This document shows, piece by piece, positions 1 to 8,101 of a stretch of 20,668 nt of DNA; the stretch's first letter is position 1, and each line of letters begins with the position of its first letter. A model generated the notes under the pieces. That model was given only the letters and a program-made list of their open reading frames with translations, was not told where the DNA came from and did no database searches. Made by a program: the position numbers and the translations under genes. The stretch spans positions 215,247 to 235,914 of the forward strand of contig JNVV01000049.1 of NCBI GenBank assembly GCA_000733355.1. The letters run 5' to 3'. This DNA comes from Falciphora oryzae. Taxonomy: Eukaryota > Ascomycota > Sordariomycetes > Magnaporthales > Magnaporthaceae.

Positions 1-260
1 GCAGCGCGTACAGCGCCCCGGCGTTTATTCGCCCCTTCTGCCGATTGCCCGCTCACTAACAAGGAGCGCCGGAATGCGGCCTGAACTCCGTGTGCCTTGG
101 GCCTACCCCAAGGTTTAATTTGTTAGCCGCCTCGATAGCAACATATAGCCTAGTGTCAAGCTTAGGTAGCGCTAGCACGTCGTATGCCCCTTGGGAGGCA
201 GGGACTGGTAGATCCCGACTATAACGACGTTAAATATACTCTCTCTCTCTCTCTCTCTCC
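1..260 (+). mobile_element. 3' end of a non-LTR retroelement (copy A), ending in a (CT)n tail
   Basis: This stretch aligns almost end to end with 13129-13371, which lies downstream of RNase H and C-terminal coding sequence of a non-LTR element. It is therefore read as the 3' untranslated end of another copy in the same orientation. Shared landmarks are the block CTGCCGATTGCCCGCT, the block CGCTAGCACGTCGTATGCCC, and the end GACGTTAAATA followed by CT repeats. Most differences between the copies are transitions, plus a short indel near 105-115. The copy is cut by the window edge, so its coding part, if any, lies to the left. No coding function is expected here. Confidence 0.7.
239..260 (+). repeat. 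(CT)n microsatellite, proposed element tail
   Basis: About ten CT units directly follow the conserved TTAAATA end. The related copy at 13357-13371 also ends in CT units at the same place, with a shorter run. This suggests the tract is the 3' tail of the retroelement rather than an unrelated microsatellite. Confidence 0.6.
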
Positions 261-480
261 CTTTCTTATGTAGCCCCTCTGGTGATCCCTTCAAGGACTT
301 TGACAGTGTAAACGGCGGAGGTGCCAGCGAGGGTGGCTGGCACTCTGTTGTCCCGGCTGCTGTGTTTCTCACGTCCTTGGCCGCGATGCTTGCGACTTGC
401 CCATGCTCTGCCGGCCCGGGAGCTAGCCACAAGAGCGCGAAGAACTAGAAGGGATGCTTCTCGATCACGTTTCATAGGGT
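261..480. other. Unassigned spacer with one strong hairpin
   Basis: No gene is recognised. The only structure seen is a hairpin at 321-343: GTGCCAGC pairs perfectly with GCTGGCAC across a 7-nt loop. Overlapping short open frames on both strands show no family motif and no convincing codon pattern. Confidence 0.4.
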
Positions 481-500
481 ATACAGTATAATAACTGTAT
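481..500. repeat. Short inverted repeat; possible pogo-type element end
   Basis: ATACAGT (481-487) and ACTGTAT (494-500) form a perfect 7-bp inverted repeat around ATAATA. The string TA followed by CAGTATAATAA resembles the TA target plus CAGT start typical of pogo-superfamily ends. It lies about 140 bp beyond the stop codon of the neighbouring pogo-like transposase, where an end would be expected. No matching inverted end was found on the far side of the transposase, so this is only a candidate. Confidence 0.3.
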
Positions 501-638
501 CAATATATACATTAGGGGTGACCCCTGATCAACTCGCACTGTATCACTATGGAAACCACCAAAATCTTGCAGGAGGGCGGGGGCAGCAGCAAAGTGTTTG
601 TGGTGCGGGCAGTATGGAATGAAGGGCGCCATTTGTCC

Positions 639-2429
639 CTAGTCGAGACCCGAGTGCCCAAATGCCCTCCGGCGTGGGGCCCAATCGCCCATGGTGTCAT
701 TTTTCTTGTAGGGATCACCACGCCCCCACGGGTCTTTCCCGTCCAACCCATTTTCCTTGTCCTGCTTGCGTATTTTGCAGTCGTAGCATTCGTCGTCGAT
801 CATGTTATCCTTGTGGTCGCCCGAGGCCCCGAGGCACGACCCGCCGAAGTTGGGGCAGTTGTCGAACATCTTAAAGCTGCGGTGGTTGCAGGTGTAAGTC
901 GGAGCCCCCCCTGCCTCTGCAACGCGGCGGATATCAACGAAGGTCTGGTTGGGGTCTGGTACCACCCTCCTTTTTTTGCGAGGCCGCTGTGCCTCCAATT
1001 CGGCCTCTAACCGCCTAATTTTTTGCTGAGCCTCAGCCAGTTCGAATTCATATGCCTGGTAGCCTTTTTGAAGCTTTCGGAAGAAAAGTCGGGCCGTGAG
1101 GCTTGCCGGAAGCCGGGCGTTGAAAGCGCTGATTTGGGAGGCCAACTCTCGACTTTGTTTGGGAGTCTCCCAGGGCACCTGGGACAGCCGAAAAGGGACC
1201 GTTGAACGCTGTTTGGCCCTGTTATCCTCTGCAAATTGTTGAATTTTGGCTCGTTGGCTGTCTTGGTTGGAGTTTTCTAGTAAAAGTCGGCTTAATAGGG
1301 GCTTCCGTATATTCCGGGGCCAAAGGCCGGATGCCCGCCACCCCGATTTAATTATATAGGGGGTAAGGGCTTGCGATCTTGCGGAGGCATAGGCCTGCAA
1401 AAATTGGCGCTTTCCCACCACAGTTGAGCAGGTAAATAAAGCCTGGGAGCCGGTTATTTTGCGGTAGGCGTGCTTGAGAGGGCTGAAAACGGATAGGTCC
1501 AGAGGCTGCAATACGTGCGAGGTATGAGGGGGTAAATAAAGGAGATAAATGTCGTTCCGGAGGCAAAAATACATAAACTCTTTGGTTATATGGGATCCGT
1601 GCCCGTCGAGGATCAGCAAACGGGGTTGAGGGGGGTCTGGCTGGGTGGCTGGAAGGAAGACCTTTTGCAGCCATTCAACGGCGGTACGGTCAGAAGTCCA
1701 GCCGTTTTTCGTTGCGGTAAATTGCCACCCTCGGAGTTGGCTTTTATCCTCCGGAAACCACTATTCCTGCACGTATTTTCCTTTGAAAATGATAAGGGGA
1801 GGAAGCGAGACCCCAGTGGCCGAGATGCATTCGAGGAAGCTCGTCCAAGTGCGAGATCCGGGCTCTTTTCTTTGCAAAAGCCGGGCCTCCGCGAGGCCTA
1901 AAACAAGCCCGTTACCCGTTTTGCCCTCCTGTAGGCCGCCCTCGTCCATATTATACGTGTGTTCCGGCTTGATCCCAGCCACCTCTGGAACCTCCAAGCG
2001 CTGCCACCACCGCTTTATTACTTCCGTAGTAGCCCCTTTGAGACGGGCCGACTCTATGCGCCGGCCCCTCCTGACCCGGATCTCCGGATATCTTTGCAAA
2101 AAGCGGTTAATCCAGCGCTTCCCGAGGGCCGGTTGGGTGCCCTGCCGGCGTAGGATCTCCTCCGCAAAAAAGCGGACTTCTGCATGCGTTGGAGGGAGGC
2201 CTAGGGAGGCCTGAACAAGCACCCAATTTGCTAGGGGCTTTTCCAAGGCCGGCCCTAACCGCTGGAAAGGCTCTTGGGATTGCCGGATAGGTAGGGTGCC
2301 TCGGAGGCGATGCTGTAAGGTCGACTTTGGTATCCCATTGGCGCGAGCAGCCGCCCGGATTGAGGCCTTTGCCTGCACCGCAGCAACGGCTCGTTCGATG
2401 TCTTCTTCCGTATACTGTTTCTCTGGCAT
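639..2429 (-). pseudogene. Fot/pogo-family DDE transposase with a single premature TAG
   Basis: A cut-and-paste transposase acting in the nucleus on its element's ends, with TA as the expected target. The frame is continuous for 597 codons from the ATG at 2429 and is broken only by TAG at 1763-1761 (codon 223). The context YVQE-stop-WFPED fits a former Gln (CAG to TAG). An N-terminal psq-type helix-turn-helix (about residues 5-45, YTEEDIERAV) is followed by a CENP-B/Tc5-like second DNA-binding region (about 55-135, RWINRFLQRYPEI). The DDE domain has D162 in YNMDEGG, D275 in LILDGHGSH and D311 in VLQPLDLSVF, giving DD35D. A coiled coil and a basic RPRKKRR stretch come next. The last ~88 codons are cysteine-rich and GC3-rich, unlike the rest. 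ATG 2429 was preferred because the upstream open frame has no other ATG before the domain. Family very sure; inactivity likely. Confidence 0.92.
640..905 (-). other. Cysteine-rich C-terminal tail fused to the transposase
   Basis: The transposase frame runs on through a segment beginning near TYTCNHRSFKMFDNCPNF. It contains about five cysteines, including CYDCK, and a highly charged end, then stops at 639. Codons here are strongly C-ending (TAC, ACC, TGC, AAC, CAC, TTC, GAC), whereas the DDE part uses mixed third positions. This suggests the tail comes from a host gene captured by, or recombined onto, the element. I recognise no named domain. It could instead be a lineage-specific extension of this transposase group. 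Confidence 0.45.
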
Positions 2430-2459
2430 TTCATCGTTCGAATGCAGCAAAAAGGAAGG

Positions 2460-3916
2460 AAAACGGATTAAAATTGATGGAATCTAGTAGAATTGAAATA
2501 CGCGTGACGATTCGTGGCTGTGGGCCTCGTGGGTGGCCCAACAGGGGGGGCTCCGACTTAAATGTTGTCCACCTGGGTGCACATGTTGCCGCCCCGGGAT
2601 CGGTCGTTGAGGGAACCGATACGGATGGCTTTTTGTGTATTAGTGGGAGGGAGAAGGAGTAAGGATAATGTGTGATTACCTGAAGGTGTTGTGGCTTGAG
2701 AGTTTCCTTTGGAACGATTATCTGATAGTGCTGAGAGCGTGTAGTGGCTTGACAGTTCTCCCTTGGAAAATTGCAACGCACCGGAGTCAGGTAAGAATAA
2801 ATCACGAATCTTCGAAGCACCGGCCGTCGGGGTTGGGCCCATCAGCCCACCCGGGGACGGGCAGACGGAGGCCGGGCCAGGTGCTGCAGCAGCAGGCTTC
2901 AGTTCGAAGCCACATCGAACCGTGTTTTCTCCTTCTGGCTTGTGGGGTCGACGTAGAGGTCAAAATGGGCTTAGCCATTTCTTGGGGAATCTTGTTGAAA
3001 ACGTTGCATTGCAAGAAACCACTAATGCAGCCATCGCCAGTGTTGTTTGTGCTGCAGGGTCATCACACACCTCCACTACGGGCCAGCGATAGTAAAGGAA
3101 ATGGGTGAGGCCAAGCCCGCACCTGCAAGCCGGCGGGGGCAGCTACTATGCACAGACGGAAAAAATGCGCTTAAATTTGCTGCTGCATGCGCAAGTGATC
3201 GGATAGGCTGGTTGCGTTTCCGACGGGCAGTAAATATTGCCTTCCTACTTGCTACGCCTGCCAATTATCACGGCCTGCAGCAGAGCCCTATGTGAATGGT
3301 AGCTTCAACAAGGCCGCTAACGAGGCCTCACTGGCGTGTAAGGACAGCCGACCTCTACGAAATACCCTCTGTGTTGGATTATTATCCCGGCATTATTGCA
3401 ACATTATTTTGGCGCATGCACTTGAAGGATTTGGAAGCCAGGAGGGCCTAGGAGGCCCAGGGGCCTGCGGGGCCTACGGGGTCCGCGGGGCCCCGTGACC
3501 TGGAGGGCCAAGCCCCATTGACAACCCATATAGGGGCTTGATTGCCCGCCCTCTTTGGCAGATAGATCCTTTCCTCCTTCGTGCACAAACAGATTATGAT
3601 TCCTCTGATATAAGGGATCATTGTTCACCTGTTTTGGAGATCTCCGTGCCTACAGGAGCACCTACTCCTACCAACACTCTGAGTAATAGCCTGCCAGCCT
3701 GCATTTGACGCGCAGCTGAGCCAGGGTTAGATGGTACACTCAGTTACTGGGTGATGGGCAGATAGGAAGATCCTTGGTGTAAAAGGAGTTTCGTTCACCT
3801 CGCCCGAAAACGTATATATGGCTTGGTTAGTTTTGCATCGGTGTTGAGGAACAAGACGTATCTATTCACCTTTACTATCATCCAATCCGGCAACCTTGGG
3901 CCCTTTGTCTGCAAAC
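2460..3916. other. Long stretch without a convincing gene
   Basis: Open frames occur on both strands, but none has a recognisable motif, and overlapping frames look equally good. A GC-rich patch at about 3430-3510 is built from GGCC/GGGCC-like units and would encode Gly/Pro/Arg-rich low complexity on either strand. The far inverted end of the pogo element was looked for here and not seen. A TATATATGG motif at about 3813-3821 lies about 100 bp upstream of the small ORF at 3917. Confidence 0.5.
3430..3510. repeat. GC-rich low-complexity patch
   Basis: Repeated GGCC, GGGGCC and AGGCCT words make an imperfect low-complexity tract that is locally self-complementary. It stands out against the moderate base composition around it. 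On the minus strand it reads as a collagen-like Gly-Pro-Arg-rich stretch, which I take to be a by-product of composition. Confidence 0.5.
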
Positions 3917-4075
3917 ATGGCAACTCGCGACGACACGACAGGTGGGTTGGAGCCTGGTCCACCGCCTCCTCCTCCGCCTCCTCCGTCGACTCCCCATAAT
4001 TTGCCTGGCAACGGCGTAGATCTGAGCTTTATGCAGGCCCCGGGTGACGCTGAAATAGAAAATATGGGCTTTTGA
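3917..4075 (+). CDS. Small proline-rich ORF (52 aa), unknown function
   Basis: A complete 53-codon frame starts at an ATG in good fungal context (CAAACATGGC) and holds nine consecutive Pro codons (about residues 15-23) flanked by polar sequence. Upstream there is a TATATATGG about 100 bp away and a pyrimidine-rich leader (3870-3900), consistent with a fungal promoter. After the TGA stop the same frame continues NEVKK, a second TGA, then RYDADLSTPWLPWYL, which looks like coding sequence. So both TGA codons may be former Trp codons, and the ORF may be the start of a longer broken gene that then turns hydrophobic. No domain is recognised. It could also be a chance frame. Confidence 0.4.
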   Translation: MATRDDTTGGLEPGPPPPPPPPPSTPHNLPGNGVDLSFMQAPGDAEIENMGF

Positions 4076-4209
4076 AACGAGGTGAAGAAATGAAGGTATG
4101 ATGCGGACTTGTCTACTCCATGGCTCCCATGGTACCTTGTAGCTTTGTCGGTGTTCCTCTGCTTTCCCAACCTCCTTTGCTGCTCCGGCTAATATTCCCG
4201 TCATAATCC

Positions 4210-4548
4210 TGCGGAGGTGCGAGCTCAGCGGCGGTGAACTGCCTCACCACACCAGGCTCCGTCGCGATACCGTCAAGCCAACGCTGCTCCGGCAGTACGA
4301 TGTAATCTTGCTTAGGGGCCATCGAGTTTATTCGGCGGAGCAGAGCCGCCATACTTCCATGGGGCGCCTCGCCCGAGATGCCATTGACGCCGCCAAGGAA
4401 GGGCCTGACAGCAAACTTCGTGTCCGCCTTGCAGATAAAATTGATCCACATTGCTTCCATCTCTAAGTCGGGTACGGGAGGGGGTGAGACAGTTAGACCC
4501 TTCTGGATGAGGATTAAACCGCCAACACCCCTATTGCACGCACCCTTA
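4210..4548 (-). pseudogene. Fragment of an uncharacterised fungal protein family (QDYxVxPxQxWLDGIA motif)
   Basis: The minus frame reads GGLILIQKGLT, then EAMWINF, KFAVRPFLGGVNGISGE, and QDYIVLPEQRWLDGIATEPG followed by VRQF. I recognise this as the conserved core of a widespread uncharacterised Pezizomycotina family, usually of form WLDGIA...VRQFVAMPLGSGY. The fragment starts inside the family core. After VRQFTAAELAPP it diverges from the expected pattern near 4210, although the frame stays open to 4113. Both ends are therefore missing: a truncated relic rather than a gene. The upstream break lies near the AT-rich zone around the palindrome. Function of the family is unknown to me. Confidence 0.6.
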
Positions 4549-4587
4549 TTGTACGCATCCCTCCGCCACGGCCGGTATCGGCAATCA

Positions 4588-4622
4588 TGTGATTTTCTGT
4601 GGCGCAGCCATAAAAAATCACA
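4588..4622. repeat. 9-bp inverted repeat
   Basis: TGTGATTTT (4588-4596) and AAAATCACA (4614-4622) are perfect reverse complements around a 17-nt loop. They lie at the abrupt change from GC-balanced relic sequence to AT-rich DNA, and could mark the border of an inserted element. No further terminal motif supports this. Confidence 0.4.
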
Positions 4623-4753
4623 TAGTTATATGCATTAATTTTACGCCATTTAAATTATAATTATAAGTATTTATTTATTTATTTATTAGTTTATGAGCTT
4701 ATTTTTTTAGCAATTTTTATTATATTCTTTTACTTTTTGCATAACGTGGTTCA

Positions 4754-4787
4754 TCACCGAGTGGCGCACCCTCACCGAGTGGCGCAC
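4754..4787 (+). repeat. Two direct 16-bp repeats in the left arm
   Basis: TCACCGAGTGGCGCAC occurs at 4754-4769 and again at 4772-4787. Paired subterminal repeats of this kind are often transposase-binding sites in IR/DR-type elements, which is the inferred role here. The right arm carries the mirror copies. Confidence 0.75.
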
Positions 4788-5130
4788 TTCAAATCCTATA
4801 CTAAATGCCGTTTTTAACTCCTAGTTAAATCGATCAATTTAACATAAAATTCTGTAAAAATTTAATATGTTATATTTAACTATATAACCGATTTTATAAT
4901 GAATTAGTGATATTTTTACCATTACTCCTTTAGGGTTAGTCTGTAGCACTGTGCATTTACACTGTGTAAACATGCAAACTAACCCTAAAGGAGTAATGGT
5001 AAAAATATCACTAATTCATTATAAAATCGGTTATATAGTTAAATATAACATATTAAATTTTTACAGAATTTTATGTTAAATTGATCGATTTAACTAGGAG
5101 TTAAAAACGGCATTTAGTATAGGATTTGAA

Positions 5131-5164
5131 GTGCGCCACTCGGTGAGGGTGCGCCACTCGGTGA
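5131..5164 (-). repeat. Two direct 16-bp repeats in the right arm
   Basis: The reverse complements of the left-arm repeats occur at 5131-5146 and 5149-5164. Together the element holds four identical 16-bp sites arranged symmetrically near its ends. Confidence 0.75.
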
Positions 5165-5241
5165 TGAACCACGTTATTTATATTTACTTTTAACCGTATA
5201 AATTTATAAAAATTTAAAAAAAAATTATTACTATAAATAAA

Positions 5242-5371
5242 ACTAGTCAATTTTAGTCATTATTTTAGTCACTAGTCAAGTCCTAGTCAAGTCCTAGTCA
5301 CTAGGGTGACTAGAAAAAATTGACTTAAGTCACAGTGGTGACTTGACTAGTTGACTAAAATGCCAACCCTG
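5242..5371 (-). mobile_element. One terminus of a hAT-like DNA transposon
   Basis: Read on the minus strand, the sequence starts CAGGGTTGGCA at 5371-5361. It then runs into a dense cluster of TAGTC/GACTA words in both orientations, including two TAGTCAAGTCC copies at 5273-5297. hAT-superfamily elements typically start with CAGxG-like ends and carry many short subterminal repeats. The ATPase relic reads well right up to 5372 and stops here, so this end marks the breakpoint of that gene. No partner end and no 8-bp target duplication was identified, so only one terminus is claimed. Confidence 0.5.
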
Positions 5372-7018
5372 GTGTTAGGCGGGCGCAGGTGGGTGAGGTC
5401 GAGCTGGGCCCATTTCCGGCTGCGTAGGATAAAGGCAAATACGCGGTACGATATGATGTGATAGTTGGCGTCGTTTAGCGGCTCCTTTTAGCTTTTAATT
5501 TTTTGCAGCGGGCGGATATAAATGCTCGGCGGCGGCTCGCCGCGGCCTTTGGGCATTAGCCGTTGGATGTAATCCCGGTTGCGCTTAGTTTCGCCGTAGG
5601 CGTTTTTGTGGTACTTTTCGCTGATGATGCAGCAGCATTCGGCCGTGCACGTTTCGTCCTCGAATTCGGTGTTTAACTTTTTACTAACAATATTTTTAAG
5701 CTTAGGCTGCCATTCGGTTTTGGTCGGGTTTTGCGCCACTTTTGACACTTTGGTAATAGGCCTTAAGTGGTGCACCGGGATGGGCTTTTCAGGGTAATTA
5801 ATTTGGGCCTGCTCCTGCTAGGCCCGCTTTTAGTTTTGAAAATACGAAAAGGCCTTTTGGAAGTTGACGATTACGTTGTTGTTTACCTCGTCGCGCGTGT
5901 CCAGCGTTAGGCCATTGTAATGCATGTGCTTAAACCCCGTTATGTTTATGTCTATAAAAAGCTTGCCGCGAGCGATTAATTTATCGCGTAGGGGCATTTT
6001 GGCTTGCTCGTTACCTTTTTTGGAAGAAGCAGCCTAGGTTAGCGCGCTGATCTTTTGCTTAGCAAAACGCAGCGGAAATACTTCGAGTGATGTAACGGCC
6101 TTTTCGTTATCGTACCACGGGATCCGGACTTTGCGGATTTTCGGACCGAAATTCTTACCGTTAAAGTCGATGTAAACGCATACGAAAACTACTGGCGTTT
6201 CCTTTTTCGCTTTGGCCTTTTTATCCCACCGGGTGCGTTACGGCGGGAATACCGTATGGTTGGGGCTTAAGACGTTAACGACCCGGTAAGTTTGACGAAG
6301 CGTTTAGTCGATTACTTCGATGCCGGGTTTGAAAAGGTACCAGATATCCGTAAAGGGGATCCGGGTGAATTGGCCCTTTTTTAAGTAACTGATTTTTTTT
6401 TCGGTTTATTCGTTTATGAATTGGACGAGGCATTTGAGGTGTTCGTACGCTGTGAAAGAAAACGTCCACTCGTTTTTGGCCTTTTCCGGTTTGGACCCCC
6501 CCTTTTCGCCGGCTGCTGCGCTGGCCGCATTCGCAGGCGTAGCGTTAATTTCCTTAGGCATCGCCTTTGTCGCCGGAATGCCGGGCGGCGGTTTTTCGTC
6601 CCTGGCCCCGAACTCGGCTTTAAGTTCTAGCAGTTTCGCTCGAATCGCTTTGTCGTAGTAGTTTAGCCCTTTATACAGTCGGATTATGACCAGCAGCGAG
6701 TCGTTTTTGCTGATGTCCTCGCTATGGATTTTGGATAGGATGCGCAGGATGTGCTTCGAGTTGATGCAAATTCGTTCGGCGATGGGCCCCTGGCCCGGTA
6801 CGATACCCGTGTTAGCTTTGGGGGCTATGTTGAAGCGCTGTTTGGTCGCTACCGCCCCTTTGGCTGTTTTGGCCGGCTCCTAGTTGTTGTAGTATACGGG
6901 CTGCTCGAACGAGACGTCGGGCTCGCCGTCGAGGACGTTTATGGCACAAGAGGACCTTTTGGGCTGCAAGTGGCAGAGCCGCCAGTCCCCCCAGGTGATA
7001 TGGTTGAGGATAGGCTTT

Positions 7019-7089
7019 TTAATAGGGACGGCCGGGACGGCGCTACTCTCGTCCTTAATAGGGACGGCCGGGACGGCGCTACTCTCGTC
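7019..7089 (-). repeat. 36-bp tandem duplication within the ATPase relic
   Basis: Two copies with a 36-bp period are identical over the region read. They keep the reading frame and encode DESSAVPAVPIK twice. Identity of the copies, in a gene full of transition mutations, suggests the duplication is later than the mutation burst. Confidence 0.85.
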
Positions 7090-7143
7090 GGTGGGCAGCC
7101 TGGTTGAATCGGTAAGCTGGCCGCTAGCGCCGGACTGGGCGGC

Positions 7144-7145
<2 letters not shown>

Positions 7146-7178
<33 letters not shown>
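7146..7178 (-). repeat. Uninterrupted (GCT)11, CAG codons on the minus strand
   Basis: Eleven consecutive GCT units encode poly-Gln in the ATPase relic. None of the CAG codons has become TAG, although Gln codons elsewhere in this gene have. Replication slippage after the decay would explain this. Confidence 0.9.
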
Positions 7179-7179
<1 letters not shown>

Positions 7180-7824
7180 CTGGAGTTGTTTTTTCATTTT
7201 TTCGCGGTCCCGCTCCCACAGCGTCTTTATGTCTTGCAGGCGGTCTCGTTCCTTTTGGAGCTTGTTGATGTTGCCGAGATCGCGCTTTAGGCGGGTCAGT
7301 TGAGATTTAAGGAGGCTGACGGTGACGGCAGTGTACCGGCCGGCCGACGGGTCGTCGTTGGCAGGCTTTAAGTTTGCGATGCCTAATTTTTGCCGGATTT
7401 GGTTATCGCTTTGGTTCGCAATTGTTTTACCTACGGGTTGGCTAGCTATGGCTTCCGTTAAAGCCACCGAGGCCATAGGGAACAGTTTATCCATAAGCTG
7501 TTTTTCTATTTGCTGCCGTGCGAGCCTTTCGAGGCTGCTTTGCTGTTCGAGCTGGGCTAGTTTGTCCTGGAGTTTACGCAGTCGCTTTTCCATTTTGTCG
7601 GGCTGGGAACGAGCGGGAGAGCAGCGAGGAGTGGCAGTGCCGTCGTGGTCGTGGTCGCGGCCATGGCCGTCTCCGCGTGCACTGTCGATGCCGCTCTCCT
7701 GTTTGTCCACAGGTGTGTCCACCGATGTAGCAGGCGTTGAAGGGCGGCTTTCCGTTGAAGGCGTGAAGCTGATATCGCTATCATGGCGCGACGGTGCGGG
7801 ACTTGGAGGTTTGTCCGTTTTTTA

Positions 7825-8101
7825 TATCGCGCAAGCTGGACTTATGGAAAATACGACGCGTAGGACGAGGTTGGAGCCCGTTAATAGGTAAGTGGTAAAA
7901 GTGGTAGAATTGGTAACTTGCTATTCGATGAATAAGACCTTTGCGGGCGGAACACGCTTAGCGGAGAATTAGGAGAAACCTGGAGATTTTGGAGGATTTA
8001 GGATTAAAAATACTTATTTACCGTCGTGTAACACACGGAGCCTCGTTTTGGGGCGAGGTTTTGACTGCGCCGATCATCTCCGTCCCTAAAGAGTGGCTTT
8101 T
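7825..8101. other. Spacer between the divergent relics, no gene seen
   Basis: This lies upstream of both the ATPase relic (minus) and the duplicated block that leads to the STAND-like relic (plus), so it may have held promoters. A weak stem CCGT/ACGG with GTG/CAC around TAA occurs near 8022-8039. No clear TATA or CCAAT arrangement was found. Confidence 0.35.

Larger units (their letters stand above)
4741..5177. mobile_element. Fold-back MITE: perfect 200-bp inverted repeat with 37-bp spacer
   Basis: Bases 4741-4940 are, on base-by-base reading, the exact reverse complement of 4978-5177. The spacer 4941-4977 itself contains TTTACAC/GTGTAAA, a small nested hairpin. The outer ends read TA-ACGTGG and CCACGT-TA, so an element of 4744-5174 flanked by TA duplications, as for Tc1/mariner or pogo-type transposons, fits. 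It encodes nothing. Each arm holds two direct copies of TCACCGAGTGGCGCAC 18 bp apart. It sits inside AT-rich DNA next to a hAT-like end. Perfect arm identity beside heavily mutated relics implies a recent insertion or continuing homogenisation. Confidence 0.85.
5372..7824 (-). pseudogene. N-terminal half of a fungal AAA ATPase (DUF7025-like), RIP-degraded and truncated
   Basis: Reading on the minus strand: a Ser/Thr/Pro-rich start (STESRPSTPATS), a coiled coil (MEKRLRKLQDKLAQLE and RDREKMKKQLQK), then a poly-Gln run. A linker with a duplicated DESSAVPAVPIK follows. Next comes a DUF7025-type region with SKHILRILSKIH, then FTAYEHLKCLVQFINE, IWYLFKPG, VCVYIDFNGKNFGP, ARGKLFIDI and finally YHIISYRVFAFILRSRKWAQ with LDLTHL. 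In the family an AAA+ ATPase domain (Walker A/B) follows some way further on; here it is absent because the sequence ends at the hAT-like end at 5371. At least seven in-frame TAA/TAG codons occur, mostly where Gln is plausible. No start codon is certain; the open frame begins after a TAA at 7824-7822. Non-functional. Confidence 0.8.

Noticed and set aside
549..1010. Plus-strand open frame opposite the transposase C-terminus
   Set aside because: It is antisense to a recognisable transposase and tail with better coding signals, and has no motif of its own.
3404..3628. Collagen-like Gly-Pro-Arg peptide on the minus strand
   Set aside because: It arises from the GGCC-rich low-complexity patch, with no start context or extended repeat.
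4741..5177. CRISPR-like or rRNA/ncRNA hairpin interpretation of the palindrome
   Set aside because: There is no spacer-repeat array, and no conserved RNA motif. TA-flanked ends with subterminal repeats fit a fold-back transposon better.
6941..7891. Plus-strand open frames opposite the ATPase relic
   Set aside because: Shadow frames; the poly-Cys run is the complement of the CAG tract, and family motifs lie on the minus strand.
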